From contig OX104127.1 of the NCBI GenBank assembly GCA_944470555.2, forward strand, positions 161,857,276 to 161,921,275: 64,000 bases of DNA. Reading direction: 5' to 3'. Within the stretch, counting starts at the first letter, position 1; each line of letters starts with the position of its first letter. Shown piece by piece: positions 23,084-34,262 of the stretch. The notes under the pieces were generated by a model. That model had not been told where the DNA came from. It worked only from the letters and a program-made list of their open reading frames with translations, and made no database searches. The stretch is from Heterobilharzia americana. Its lineage: Eukaryota > Platyhelminthes > Trematoda > Strigeidida > Schistosomatidae. The position numbers were made by a program, and so were the translations under genes.

Positions 23084-24487
23084 TGTCAAACCTGTTTCTT
23101 TTTGTTTATATTATCTGAATATTTCTTCTCTGTCTGTACAATTTCGCTTTTGTAGATTAGAAGTGTCAACTATTCTATCACTCAAAGATTTCTATTTCCT
23201 GTTGATAAACAATTTTATATCTTCAGGTTTATCATCAATCCTGGAATACATTTTTTAGTAAATTTGCTTCATCTTTTACAGTTACTATTGCTACAAAGTT
23301 AATTAATAAGTCTGTGTCTAACATGATTTTCGTAACACAAGCAAAATAAGGTGGTAAGTTTGAATTTTCTATGTTGTTGTGAGTCAATAGAGTTTAACAT
23401 ATTTGCTTTGTGTTTTCCAAGAGGATAGACATGAAGAGAGGTACAAATGAAAATGATGCTTGTCATCAGACTAAATGTTTTTAGTCCACAGTCTATAAAA
23501 GTTAAGATGCTTATCTATAACGTCATTTATACGCAAAATCATTGGTGTTCCATATGCTTTATTAAAAATCCTTCAAAATCCTAAGGAATACAGCATATTG
23601 TATTCCTGAGTTGAGGTAAAAATAACGAGGAACACTAAGAAAGTATAGGAAAAACACAGGAACTAGTGAAATGTAAGAGTAGAGATTGAGTTATGTAAGA
23701 CAGCCTGAAGTTCCTCGTGTAAAAAAACCTCCAAAGAATTTTCCTGGAAAACAGTAAGATATAAGAGGACCAAGAAAGATTGGACGAGTAGCATAAGTCA
23801 AGATGGATTACACCTGATACATTCTCTACAAAACAGTAATCAATTTGACAAGATTCATGGAGCTGAAGTAATTTACATAGGGCTTATTTACGTTTTAACC
23901 TAAAAATTAAGCATCTAACAATTGGAGGGATTGAGTGTGAGGCCATTCAAAGAAGACCTATAATCAATTTCGACTGAGAAGTTATTAAACTGAGAACACT
24001 CTGAAGAGAAGATGATTAGCATGGATATCGTTAACTCATTTGGGTACTTAAAAAAGTTAGCTTCAGTCAATGTAGGTAGGTTATGCAAAAAGAAGGAGGC
24101 AAGAAAAAGAGAAAGTACAGCATCTTATGATGCAATAACTTAGTGAAGTATAGCGTTTACCTCTTTATACAGCGCACTGCTTTCTCTCAGCAAAATAAGA
24201 ATGAAGCCAGTTTTCAACTTACGAATTACTGTGAGATCTGGCAAGGTTGCCTGATAATATGGGTCTAGGGACAGAATCAAAGGTAGAAGTATGATTTCAG
24301 AAGGCAGATTTAACATACTTAGCACATTTGTCCAGACTGATAATGAAACTGTAACGTAAAACAACTGCGAAATCTAAAGTTCTCCTTCTAGGCTGATTCG
24401 TAAATTGATTTGAATAGCTGAAAGCCTCCACTTGAGGCTCAGGTACACGAAGCAACAGTGTTTCCATTGTTTTTAAAAATGGTGATG
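23084..24487. other. no feature recognised
   Basis: AT-rich, mostly stop-dense in all frames; no S1/S2 block, RT motif or A/B boxes seen. Confidence 0.4.
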
Positions 24488-24787
24488 TTATTGAGACAGC
24501 TGTTTCGTCTTGGTTCGGGACTCCTCAGCAGTACGCACCCATGATTCCTCTGGGAATGTTGACCACTGGGTTCCGACCCAGTGATTCAGTGTTAAAGTGT
24601 TGACCACGGAACCTGAAGGTACGTGGTTCGATCCCCATTGGGTAAGGTTATACGTGCGCACTGCTGAGGAGTCCCATGATAAGACGAAATAGCTGTCCAG
24701 TGCTCGCAGGTTCCTAATGTTTCCCCAACTAATGTCAGCCCATGATGAATACCAACTTAAAATCAATAAATCTCCACAAACATCAAA
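24488..24787. mobile_element. S2 hammerhead retroposon, head-to-head inverted dimer
   Basis: 24488-24575 is the hammerhead region of an S2 unit on the minus strand (gacagctgtttcgtc, ctcctcagcagtacgc). From about 24576 a plus-strand unit follows: A-box region cagtgattcagtgttaaagt, B box ggttcgatcccc (24625-24636), an intact hammerhead core, and the 3' part ending at about 24787 (aaatcaataaatctccacaa). The two units diverge from the shared centre. Confidence 0.8.
24658..24703 (+). ncRNA. hammerhead ribozyme, S2 type, core intact
   Basis: Type I layout: stem I 5' strand gcactg (24658-24663), core ctgagga (24664-24670), stem II gtcccatgataagac (four-base-pair stem with one mismatch), gaaa (24686-24689), stem III tagctg, cleavage triplet gtc, stem I 3' strand cagtgc (24698-24703). 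All conserved core residues are present; stem III is minimal, as in known schistosome hammerheads. Cleavage activity is inferred, not shown. Confidence 0.75.
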
Positions 24788-24972
24788 CTAATGGAACTAT
24801 TTTACTTTCCATCGAGGAGGTTGATAAATCATTTTTGCAAAGAACTCATTCAAAATGTTTGTGAGTGGATGATATAGAATATCAACATACTCACCAAGTA
24901 GAATATGTAGCATGCCATTTGGTCAAGGCTTTATGAAGGTTATAATTATTTTAAGCATTTGAATAAATTTCG

Positions 24973-25113
24973 AGCGACTTTAAAGGCTACCCTACCAACA
25001 ACCGAAATGACCAATTAGGCTTCTTCATTTCGGCTGGAAAAGGAAGGTTTCCCTAAAGTACACAAGTCTAATTGACCAGTCCAGCAGTTGTTAGGGTGGC
25101 CTTTAAAGTCGCT
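24973..25113. repeat. 141-bp fold-back element (MITE-like)
   Basis: Terminal inverted repeats agcgactttaaaggctaccc on the left and ggtggcctttaaagtcgct on the right, extending inward with mismatches (aacaaccg against cagttgtt). The centre is about 40 bases. No clear target duplication. Diverged pieces with the same flavour occur near 39400-39500 and 62390-62455. Confidence 0.6.
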
Positions 25114-26070
25114 ATCAATCTCTTTGATTGAATTTAGGAAAATTACCTTCTGTTATATGCGAAGAACTAGATAAGATAACATTAGCAGGCTTACATATGA
25201 ATGGCTAGTTTAGTGAAAACACATTTTCTCAGGCTTCTTTCGTACGTTTTCTCTTGCGAGTATGATCCTTAAAAAGCTTCAGTATACTAGAAGGTTCTTA
25301 CGTGATATAACGATGCCAGAAAGAAGAAAGTAAAGAATATGAGGAATGGAAATGAGTCTATTGATGACCAGGGAAAAAGTAGTGCTTCACGTACTTCTTC
25401 TGAATGTAGAGCTCAAGTCTGGTCAATCTTATTAGCGAAGCTTTAGGTATGTGGAGAAAGTAGTGATGAGCTGTACGAGGTAATGTTTCCGCACCATGGT
25501 AAATAACAGTGAAAGCTATATTAGGAGCTATAAGGTGCGTTGTATCTATCACTGTGTTAATACGGTAAATCTAACCACTCAGACCTCATTTTTTCTGAAC
25601 GAAGCTGAATAATATTTTCTTATCTAACACCTAACGTAACTTGTTTCGCAGAAATACTTAAATTGATCCGTACATAATGAGGTGCTAAGTTAAGATATCC
25701 TGTGGTCACATGCTGAATATTGAACGAATAATGAAAATTGTATAGCGATGTCCTGAGTAAAAAGTGGTATTCAGTGGTACAAGTAAGTGTTATGATCGGA
25801 TGTCAGTTGGAGTATCTTCCTTGAGTTGTTGACGTAATAATAGAGGTTTCTTTTCCACTCTCGTCACTCTCCCATTTAGGATTTGTGTAAGTGATTTTTG
25901 CTTGATGAACTTTTCAGGAAATACATTTTTACCTAAAATATCAATGATAGTCATTAGTTATTTCTACACACACTTATCAGTGCATATCGGTCTTACTCTT
26001 AGTGATAAGCATCTGTTTATTTTGAGGTTTCACTTTATTGGTATGAAGCTAAGAAAGTGGGTAAACTGTG
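25114..26070. other. no feature recognised
   Basis: AT-rich interval without motifs. The open stretch at 25902-26108 runs into the PLE arm and is not a gene. Confidence 0.35.
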
Positions 26071-26720
26071 TCTTGGTTGTATTATGTTCTCTGAGCTGGG
26101 TTGTTTGATCGTGAAACTTTCGTCGTCTTTCTAGATGACATCATCAGCGACAACCAAAGAAGACAACCGAATATCATTTACAAAATCAACTGCAATAACT
26201 ATGGTCAACATTATATTGGAAAAAGTGGTCGCCCTCTTCGCCTTCGTCTAGATGAACACCAATCAACTATTCAACGTCACATTTCATCACTGATTTCAAT
26301 GCACTATGGACATGAATTCAATTTCGACAATGTAGAGATTTTAGACAGAGAGAGGCAACACAAAGAATGTCTGAGAATTCCTAGAAGCTTGGCATCCAGG
26401 TCAGTCAGCAATCAACAGATGTATAGACATAGACCCAATTTATCAACTGATAAGAAAGACGATAAAAGACAGAAAAGTCAAAGGTCAAGCAGGGGAACAA
26501 CCAACAGGAAAGTCTATATAATCAATGACATAACAACCGAAGGGAACAACCAATCACAGACCACATGGTCAGAGCAAGCCACTAAATCACTCACGGAGAG
26601 ATATTGACAGGTCACTTCATACTGAAGTTAGTGCTGAGGATGATGTCTTCTAGAAAGACGATGAAAGCTTCATGTTTAAACAACCCAGCTCAGGGAACAC
26701 AATACAACCAAGACCATACA
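26071..26720 (+). mobile_element. Penelope-like element end with GIY-YIG endonuclease and inverted flanks (P2)
   Basis: An open frame at 26101-26607 reads NIIYKINCNNYGQHYIGKSG then RPLRLRLDEHQ, the GIY-YIG motif order YK-x-C...YIG...R-x-x-EH of PLE nucleases, followed by HYGHEFNFDNVEILDRE, the conserved GH-x(3)-F/D-N-x-x-I-L block, and then a basic tail. The GIY-YIG nuclease nicks target DNA for PLE insertion. The RT is absent. The coding part sits between inverted arms: left about 26071-26152, right about 26636-26718. These arms are the palindrome of 21252-21409 with DNA between. The frame has no internal stop over 168 codons, so this is a fairly young piece, though not a whole element. Confidence 0.85.
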
Positions 26721-27069
26721 CCTGAGCCACAAATATTCTCTACCATTTCAGGTATACTGTGTCAAAGTGACTGGTTTTCAATGTGTACTTTTCTAGTCAT
26801 TACAAAGTCAAGAAAATGCATGGATTTACTAAGTTTAACTGGTCACAGTTCGAAAAATAATTATGTATTTAAGTGATACTGAGTTTGTACTCGATTTATG
26901 AAATCAAGAAAATCCCCATATTCCTTGTTGTTTTCATTAGTGGTGTCAAGTTGAAATTGTCAGAAATATTCAGCCATCCACAAAGGAGCTCATTTGCCAA
27001 GAGTGATTAATCAATTTGATTTAGTCAGTGACGAGGAACTACAAGCAATAATATCAGAAATATACCCCT
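26721..27069. other. no feature recognised
   Basis: AT-rich, directly after the PLE end; possibly more of its untranslated region. Confidence 0.3.
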
Positions 27070-27250
27070 GACAAAAGGAATAGCTGTCACTGGTCTATAG
27101 CTTAATGCATTCGTCTCTGGCTGTCGAAGAGGCGCGTAATCAGCCTGAGTCTCACTCCTCATTGAGACGATGTTACTTACATCCAGCTGAGGACCCTTAA
27201 ACAAAATGAAATACACATCATGGATTCCTCTGCTAGCCACCACCTAGTAT
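27070..27250 (+). mobile_element. S1 retroposon, decayed tRNA part, recognisable hammerhead
   Basis: tRNA-like head decayed. Hammerhead: atccag (27181-27186), core ctgagga, a lengthened degenerate stem II, gaaa (27208-27211), tacaca, tc, then atggat, and the S1 trailer cctctgctagccaccacc. Stem II no longer pairs well. Confidence 0.6.
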
Positions 27251-27447
27251 GGCGTTACATTTCTGCAGACATTTCTGAGTTACTTTAAGCTCCGTAATTT
27301 TTTCCATTTGTTGAGAAGTTAACTCTACTGAAGATAACACACGTTGCTATGACAGTCACCTTGAAATTTCGTTGAGTCACTCAAATTGCGAAACTTGCAT
27401 TTTTTTTGATTCAGTTCAATAGTTTCCCTATTCATTCCCTAGTTAGT

Positions 27448-28575
27448 TATTATTATTGGCTCTCGGGTTCATAGTGGAACATACGGATTCAGTAGCACGC
27501 CGCCATTTCACTCCCTTCTCTCCAGTCTTCATTTTCAATCTGGATCCACTACTTCACACAAGCTCTCATCTCTTCCTCAAACCACCTCCGCCATGTCACC
27601 CTCACCTCACACGCCCAACTCGTCGTTTCACCTTTGGATTCCACTCGAGGGCCTTGCCTGTTGCGTGATGTCCCCAGTCGGACTTCTCAGTGTATGCCCA
27701 TTCGATCCCCACTTTCCTCGTCTGCATATTTGTTGGATGATAGTTTGTTGGTTGGTTGGTTCGTTGGCAGGCCAGAGTGAGTTGCTTGTTGCTTATTCTT
27801 ATTATTCTGGTCGTCTGATCTTTATTATGGAGACACTGTAGGTGGCAGCTGTTGATGAATATGTACAGTTTGTTGGAAATGCTTTTCGTAACGCGCCAAG
27901 TCTCTCAACCATCATATAGAAACGCTGACTTGACATTAGTGTTGTAAATCCGGATCTTGTTTCTCACGCTGAGTGAAGTGCAGTGCAGTAGATCTCCACA
28001 CTGATTTCAGAATAATGCAGGTAGGCCTGTCTTCGCTGCATCGCCTCACCTCTTCTGCCAACTTGTTGATTTTCGCTTATAGACCTTCGAGTATGTGATA
28101 CAAGACATTGGACATAAGTCATCATCGTTGGCGAAATTCAAATCATGTCGGGTCTTTTCATCTGTCAAACAGCGCATGCCCTTCCTGTCGCTGCTCACAG
28201 TTTGCTGCATGATCCATTTGACCACAGTCAGGAAGATCATGGGTGATGGTAGACAGCCTTGTCTTACTCCTGTCTTCACTTCACTTCACTTCACTTCAAT
28301 AGCGTCAATGAGCTTTCGATTATGAATCACCTGGCATGTAGCACCATATAGCAAATAGCTGTTAAATGAGGCTGATTAGGGTTTTCAGCACTGAAACCGT
28401 AGTGTTGAATCAGCTGCCCACCAAATTACTTCTCATTTGACGCTATCGAAGGCCTTTTCAAAGTCGATGAAGTTGAGATAGAGAGTTGACTTCCATTCTA
28501 TGCTGCTTTCTATGATGATGCGCACATGGTATTTTCTTCCTACAACCAGCCTGTTCCGGTCGTAATTTTGAACGT
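27448..28575 (-). mobile_element. RTE-like family A with RT palm motifs and an internal deletion (A7)
   Basis: On the minus strand: LNFIDFEKAFDSV near 28440-28480 (RT motif A), KTGVRQGCLPSPMIFLTVV near 28225-28280 (motif B region), FANDDDLC near 28110-28130 (motif C, FADD in intact copies), then a short GTGAA-type run near 28270-28290. At about 28030 the sequence jumps from the post-palm linker to the C-terminal part, losing the linker block. Ends in the 3' tail at 27448. Frames are broken. Confidence 0.8.
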
Positions 28576-30024
28576 GGAACAATTTTTAGTCTCTCTAGGA
28601 TAAGGTTCTCTAGTTAGTTAAAGCTTTATAACTTTTGATTTTATGGAAAATTTATAAATTGGTTATTTTACTTAAAGCCAATGGTAGTGTTTTTCTACTT
28701 TTAACGCAATACATACAGAATTCAGTTTTCACTTGAAAAACATTGCTAATATACTCTCTAAATGGGGTCATTAGGAGATGTATTTTACGTGTGAAATGTG
28801 ATATATTTACATCATACATATTACACATTCTAGTGACGTACTTACTTGGCATGCTATTCTGTATACGAAAAATGTTAGTAGAAGCCTCTGTTTCTGTATT
28901 AAATAACAAGATGGCCCAAAACTAAACTAAACTTAGTAATATTTATCGTATTCTGTAAAAAAAGGTCTTCTTAAAAAAAAGATTGTTCTTCTTTGATTAT
29001 CTCATTTATTACTAGAAGCTTTAACTTTTGTTATAATTGATTCATTTGACCTCATATTTTCATTTTTTTTTCCATACAAAATGCTGTAAAGAGTAAATAT
29101 GTTATCAGATTGTTCGAAGTGTATGGCTTAAATGTATAGTGTTTTTGGTATAAATTGTCTTCTATTTGCATTGTTTAAAATCTTTCAAAACTACTTCATT
29201 ATTTCCAATATACACTTGTTTAAGGTGAGCATAACAATATATCATTAACTCTTGTTTACTTATTCTTTGTTGAATAACAGTCACCTTTAAGTAAATATTC
29301 ATCATGGTAGCCTACTTGAACCTTGCGCTACACACAATTTGCTACGGAATATTTTAAATCGTATTGTTTCTTTTCAACGTGTTTCAATCATTAAAATGCA
29401 TCTTTAAATCATACAACATATTCTTGTACATTTATAAAATACTGTCAACTTGCCATCTTGCAAGTTAACAATAAAGAAAGGAATAAGATCATAGTAAATA
29501 GTAATGGGCCCCTAAACACATGGAATAATTAACCCGAACTGTAAACTCTCATACTAACTGAGTGAAACACAACTAACAGATTTACTCAAATTTTTATTCA
29601 TATGTCCTTCTTCACACCAGGTAGTAATCTAACAGCTTCTTATTCCATATTATTGTCTGTAATACTGAGATGAATGACAATTGGAAGATGCTACCCTAAC
29701 ACCTGTAATCAACTATCCTTTATTAAAGTTATGTTGTTGATATGTTTGTTATCAGTGAAAAAGTTGAACAAGAAAGGTAGTTGTCTCAATATTTCCCCAA
29801 TCCACATCATTGTGGAGTGTAAAAAGATGTAATGAACATGGCATAATAAACAGAGGCATTCACCGCAAAACTATATAGGGCTGTCAGTATTTAAACTGTA
29901 ATAGCTTCCGTCCAATCAGCTACAAGAGGAGTTCAGTGAGGACATTATACCAGAGGACAGAGAGATTATATCTTCAAAAAAGTGCAAGAAGAATTTCCAA
30001 TGGTCGAACAGTTACTATTTATTG
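28576..30024. other. no feature recognised
   Basis: AT-rich, with A and T runs (near 28965 and 29065). I see no family motif. Confidence 0.4.
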
Positions 30025-30182
30025 ATATACTTGTAATTCTCCGTTGTTTTACTAGGTCGAATTGTTCAACCTCATTGGGAACAACATCATTCACTGAGGT
30101 CCAGATGGATCCAGTTGACGACCCCCAAATAGGACGAAACGCACATCCTCAATTCTTCTGCTAGCTACAACCAAACAAATCC
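30025..30182 (+). mobile_element. S1 retroposon, partial
   Basis: Carries aggtcgaattgttcaacctc, gggaacaacatcattcactg and a decayed hammerhead (atccag, ttgacga, cccccaaataggac, gaaa, cgcaca, tc). The first core base is changed and stem II is weakened. Trailer cttctgctagctacaacc. Confidence 0.65.
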
Positions 30183-30685
30183 AACATTGTCGAAAAATAA
30201 TGGTTATCCAATGAAGTTCCTGCAGAAGTACTGAAGAAGTAAGGAAAAGACAGCCTAGTATCTGTTGAAAAGAAATCAGTATTCCTTATCTCGGCTTTCA
30301 ACGGAGATGATTTTTGCAACAAGAACCAACAAACGAATTATGAGTTTACTGCCCAGGCCCTATCCAGCTAAAAGACTCATCTCAATGTACAATGTAAGAA
30401 ATGAAGAGAGGTAATTGTCTACCCGGGGATTGCCAAAGACACGTCCATTGAGTCTACATTTATTTCACCTATATATCCTTTGAATGTATGTCTCAACGGA
30501 ATCGTTGATAAAATAATTTGACGGGCAATATGTAATATTTTCGAAGATTCTACACGTTCTACTTCCCATAATTCCAGAGACGAAATTTGGCATCACTGGT
30601 TTTTCATACTTTTCTAGTTTAATGATAGTTTTTGCAAAGTAAACATTAATTTCTCCTAATTAGACTTGACAGTCTTTAGTTCAGT
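30183..30685. other. no feature recognised
   Basis: Mixed composition, no motif recognised. Confidence 0.3.
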
Positions 30686-30830
30686 CCCTATGTAGATCAG
30701 AGTGCTGACTGTTGAAGAGTCCCGTATTACGGCGAAAAAGCTGGTCAGTACTCTCATGTTCTAAATGGTTCTACAAGTGGTGACAGCCCCCTATGATTAT
30801 TAGGATAAGATTATTTGAAAACTCCTTGAA
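30686..30830 (+). mobile_element. S2 retroposon fragment, degenerate hammerhead
   Basis: gtgctgactgttgaagagtc, then cggcgaaaaagctggtcagt, then actctcatgttctaaatggt: the S2 hammerhead order with two changed core bases. The tRNA-like part is not recognisable. Confidence 0.5.
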
Positions 30831-31025
30831 AATACTGTCCTGAAGATGCATGATACCTAGGGAAACTCTGTGATTCTCAAATGCTCAGCAGATAAATACC
30901 CTCAACCGGATTATTAACTGAAGAACCAGTGATGATAATTAAGTCCGTGTCAAGCCGTAAACAGTTAGACTAACAGCGATTGGGTCCATTATAACTTCAG
31001 GAAACTGAGAGAAAGGTGGTGAAAA

Positions 31026-31210
31026 ATGACACATCTAAGGAGTCGAATACATGAGTACCGCTTTACTGCTTTGATAAAATTACCTTATGCACAGTGTTTT
31101 TGTCAAACATGTGTCAACCGAACACAATTTCTGTTTCAGTCCAGTTGCTGGGAATGTCACCCAGTGAAGGAACAGTATCATTTACTGGATAACGTTTTGA
31201 ACATAATTTA
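31026..31210 (+). pseudogene. decayed RING-finger exon
   Basis: The open reading contains LPYAQCFCQTCVNR, then SSCWECHPVKEQYHLLDNV. This matches the second half of a C3HC4 RING finger (LPCxHxFCxxCv ... CPxC ... LLxNV), but the third Cys is Tyr and the His is Gln, so two zinc ligands are lost. The reading runs to CPYTYQ and is then followed by a plausible donor (cag|gtaact at 31211). The first zinc pair is not visible upstream. RING fingers are E3 ubiquitin ligase modules. The context (B-box-like stretch downstream) suggests a TRIM/RNF-type gene remnant. Confidence 0.4.
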
Positions 31211-31265
31211 CTGTCCATATACATATCAGGTAACTCCACAACCTAGAAACAGAAAATCTACGATG

Positions 31266-32305
31266 AGAAATTAGATGCATCAAGAACGCCTTAACTCTCA
31301 ATAATTACCCACCTAAATTCATCAATAAATTCTTTAGAAATCGAAAAAAAGTATTAGCAGTAGTAGTAGTGGTAGTATTACAGGTGTTATCATAAATCAT
31401 TCTACCAATAATAGTAATGATGGTGACCCAGTTGGAACAGAATTCAAAGCGTCTGTTGTGTTATCATACAAACAACCCACCTTAAAAGCCTTACGAAGAA
31501 TTCTCAATAAGACTGCAATCACATTTTCTTTTGAAAGATCTCCTTCATCCAATTCGGCAAAATCATTTAGTCTACCAAACCTCTCTGAAGTGATTACAAG
31601 GTGAAATATATAGGTGAAAGTAGTCGACCGGGCTCAATTAGGTAAATCAATGCATGCAATTATGCATAATGATTGATACATTAGGGTGGGATAGAGTGAA
31701 AGCACTGAGAACTGATTTAGTTGGGTGGAGAGATGAAGGGAGAGATTGACATCCGACTGAATCTTTGTTTATCGAATCAACACGAAATACATACAGTGAC
31801 AGGGATGATCTTGCACGTGTTCCACATATGTGGAAAATTCTACCAGCCTTTTCATCACAGAGAATAAGAACTAATTGAACTCTGTTTCAATGTTGTGGTG
31901 TTAGCTGATACGAATATGAACAATAAATTGTGTCTTCAATGTTATCGAGTGCTTCATACTGTTTCCTTGTATGACACTTCCGATAAACAGACTAAAATGG
32001 GATTACAATCTACCATAGCGACCAAATCCTACTGCTTTATTAATGATCACTATTTTTGTTCCAAACACTGGTTACATCATACAACCCATAATATAGGCCA
32101 TAGAGTCGCTTTTATATCTTAAAGCTTTGTGGTATATTTACTCATGGTTACTGAGACTGCATTGCCGATTTGTGAACTGAACTACTACTACAAGAAAATT
32201 TTCGATGTAATTTTTTCAGAGCTACAGTTTATGATACTAAACTGTCCAGGTATAAACGAATGTGTACAACTTACTTCTAGACTACAGTATTACATTTTAT
32301 CAATT
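31266..32305 (+). repeat. 1.04-kb segment duplicated at 53028-54065 (left copy)
   Basis: Runs from agaaattagatgcatc to the caatt at 32305 and matches 53028-54065 in the same orientation with only scattered differences. The first about 360 bases are PLE linker coding sequence (IRCIKN then LTLNNYPPKFINKFFRN near 31270-31340; GVL/VVL-like and SFERSPSSNSAKSFSLPNL-type block near 31530-31590). The rest holds the B-box-like stretch. The left copy begins exactly where PLE sequence begins, while the right copy has further PLE upstream. Confidence 0.85.
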
Positions 32306-32323
32306 GTAAAGAATTCAGAGTAA
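31670..32323 (+). pseudogene. B-box-like coding remnant (TRIM/RNF-type)
   Basis: Readings include WDRVKALRTDLVGWRDEGRD near 31690, DRDDLARVPHMWKILPAF near 31803, and an open stretch 31868-32122 with KLCLQCYRVLHTVS and YCFINDHYFCSKHW, then HHTTHNIGHRVAFIS. The final C-x-x-H ... H-x(4,5)-H spacing recalls a B-box zinc finger. A second open stretch (32129-32323) continues in another frame. Stops lie between the pieces, so the present copy is probably not functional, or the breaks hide introns. The alternative, a LIM-type zinc module, cannot be excluded. Confidence 0.35.
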
Positions 32324-32424
32324 CATCTCTGTCTTGAATTTTACGAAATAAAACAATCACTTAAGTACTGCTGTAGTTTATACTTCATTTTTTTCAAAAC
32401 TGAATGTCAGTAAATTTTAGTGAT

Positions 32425-32600
32425 GGACACTGGCTAGCAGTGGAATCCAGGTTGCGCGCTTCCTCCCATTTGCGACTCGTCAGCTGGATGTTCCTGCCTC
32501 GCAGTGGGTGATATTGTTGTCACCGGGATTCGAACTCGAAACAGACCGCTCCAAACATCAGGGCGTTATCCACTAGACTACCTAGCCACGATGGCCACTT
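32425..32600 (-). mobile_element. S1 retroposon
   Basis: Minus strand: tRNA-like head with tctagtggataacgccctga, B box-like gttcgaatccc, then hammerhead atccag, ctgacga, stem II gtcgcaaatgggag (poor), gaag for gaaa, cgcgca, stem I 3' strand ctggat. Trailer attccactgctagc. The changed GAAA makes cleavage unlikely. Confidence 0.75.
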
Positions 32601-32607
32601 CTTATGT

Positions 32608-32990
32608 GACAGGCTGGAAAAAGGCCCGAGGTGGCAAGACTAAAAAATGGCACCAATGTATGAGCCATATGGGGCGGTGCAGACTAGCCAGCCGGTTTTG
32701 GTCCGCGGGACAAGAGGAACCAGTGGTTGGAGACTATAGGTGATATGGCTCAGACCCGATGTGAGTGGCGTAGATGTATACATACATTATCCTCATCTTA
32801 ATGAGGCTATACCGATTTTCACCATGTTATCATTCTTCCTTTCTCTGTTTCGTACTTAATATTCCATTTGACTGCATTCTCTTATCTTCATCTTGACTTC
32901 ACTACCTTTCTACTTAATTTAGTGATATGAGGTGTTGCAACTCGGACCGTTACGCAGTAATACCTGGTCCTATGTTGATATTGATGATAA
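32608..32990 (+). mobile_element. RTE-like family B, 3' end
   Basis: GWKKARGGKTKKWHQCM near 32612, MGRCRL near 32670, then the untranslated end gcaactcggaccgttacgca and a TGAT tail, matching the copy at 16676-17356. 5'-truncated inside the last coding block and lying immediately right of a minus-strand S1 head. Confidence 0.8.
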
Positions 32991-33004
32991 TGACAGTTTT
33001 AGTA

Positions 33005-33295
33005 TTATAGCTGAGCCGATTAGTTCGGCTCAATTAATGATGGTATAATACAAGCAGTAACACTAAAACTATGCCCATTGCACAAGAAGTGAGTAGCGTG
33101 GTTCGGTGATCTGATGGATAACACTCTGGTGTTTGAAGCAATCGGTCCCGGGTTCGAACCCTGGTGGGAACAACATCACTCACTGGGAGGCAGAAACGCC
33201 CAACTGATGAGTCATGAACAGGACGGAACATGTGTCCTGGACCCCACTGCTAGGCACTATCAATCATTATTGTTATTATTATTATTATTGAAGGT
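33005..33295 (+). mobile_element. S1 retroposon with clear Pol III boxes
   Basis: A-box region tggttcggtgatctgatgg (about 33099-33117) and B box ggttcgaaccc (33151-33161), then gggaacaacatcactcactg. The hammerhead is weakened (core ctgatga, ggaa for gaaa, and stem I no longer pairing), with trailer ccccactgctaggcactatc and an ATT tail to 33295. Confidence 0.8.
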
Positions 33296-33955
33296 GTAGT
33301 TGCGAGGATGATCGCTTTTTAACATTAAAAACGCTAACATGAAACTAGGCAAATTATCTATTCCTCTTTCATCTACATTGGTAAATGTAAGGTTAATATT
33401 TTATTGAATTCAATTTAATGTAGATTCTCATTGAGACTAAGTAAGATAATTGTGATTTGAAAGACTTGTACTAATGGTACGTATACTGTTTGAAGGTGAA
33501 GGAAAATTTTGGATTGCAGTGCGATTCGAATTAGTGGCTTCAAGTTATCGGCTCGAGATTGTTCTAATTGAGCTTTAAGAACTGGATGCTGACCGGTTTT
33601 GCATTTCCGTTCTATTATCACAGAGTGTCTTATCTTGCTGTCATTTGAATCTGTGTTACATAACTGCCTACTTACTCAACGTTGTCATACTGGCTACCCA
33701 GTCTACCAAACTTCGGCTTTCTCATTTCATCTCATTATTAATCACTATGACAGCATTTCCTTCAAATTCGGCTCAACTTGGAGTGAGATGAGTGGACAGT
33801 TATGTATTACAGATTCACATGGTAGCCGGGCAAAATCCTGCTTGTTTGGAGTTAGAATAATTTCTGTCTAATTTTTTTGATTTTCCATCATTACAGACAC
33901 AAAATAAACTTAACACCTTGATAAAATAAGATGTAGACTGTGACTAGTGATATTG
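33296..33955. other. no feature recognised
   Basis: AT-rich with short open stretches (33599-33871 plus is 90 codons) that show no motif. Confidence 0.35.
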
Positions 33956-34262
33956 AGTGTTATTGCTTGTATTACACTGTCGTTGGTTAGACCTAATTGA
34001 TCGGTCTCTATCGGCATATTGGCTCCGAATCCTGGTGGGAACAGCATCACTCACTGGGAGGTAGGTACATCCAGGTGGCGAGTCTTAAGTTGGACGAAAT
34101 GCGAACCCTAGATTCCACTGCTAGCCATTATCCGTCATTAATATACATAATTAAAACAAAGGCATTATCAAGGCATGCGTGCAGGAGCCCATAAGCTTAT
34201 CATTTCGGTCGAATCGACGACGGCATAATACAAGCGATAACAATAACAATAATATTAATGAT
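33956..34262 (+). mobile_element. S1 retroposon with internal deletion, followed by the head of a second unit
   Basis: 33956-34155: S1 5' part (gacctaattgatcggtctct), then a direct jump over the A/B boxes to gtgggaacagcatcactcac and a hammerhead with mutated core (gtggcga), gaaa present, trailer attccactgctagccattat. 34160-34262 then repeats the S1 5' part (ggagcccataagcttatcat, cggcataatacaagcgataa), so a second unit started in tandem. Confidence 0.65.
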
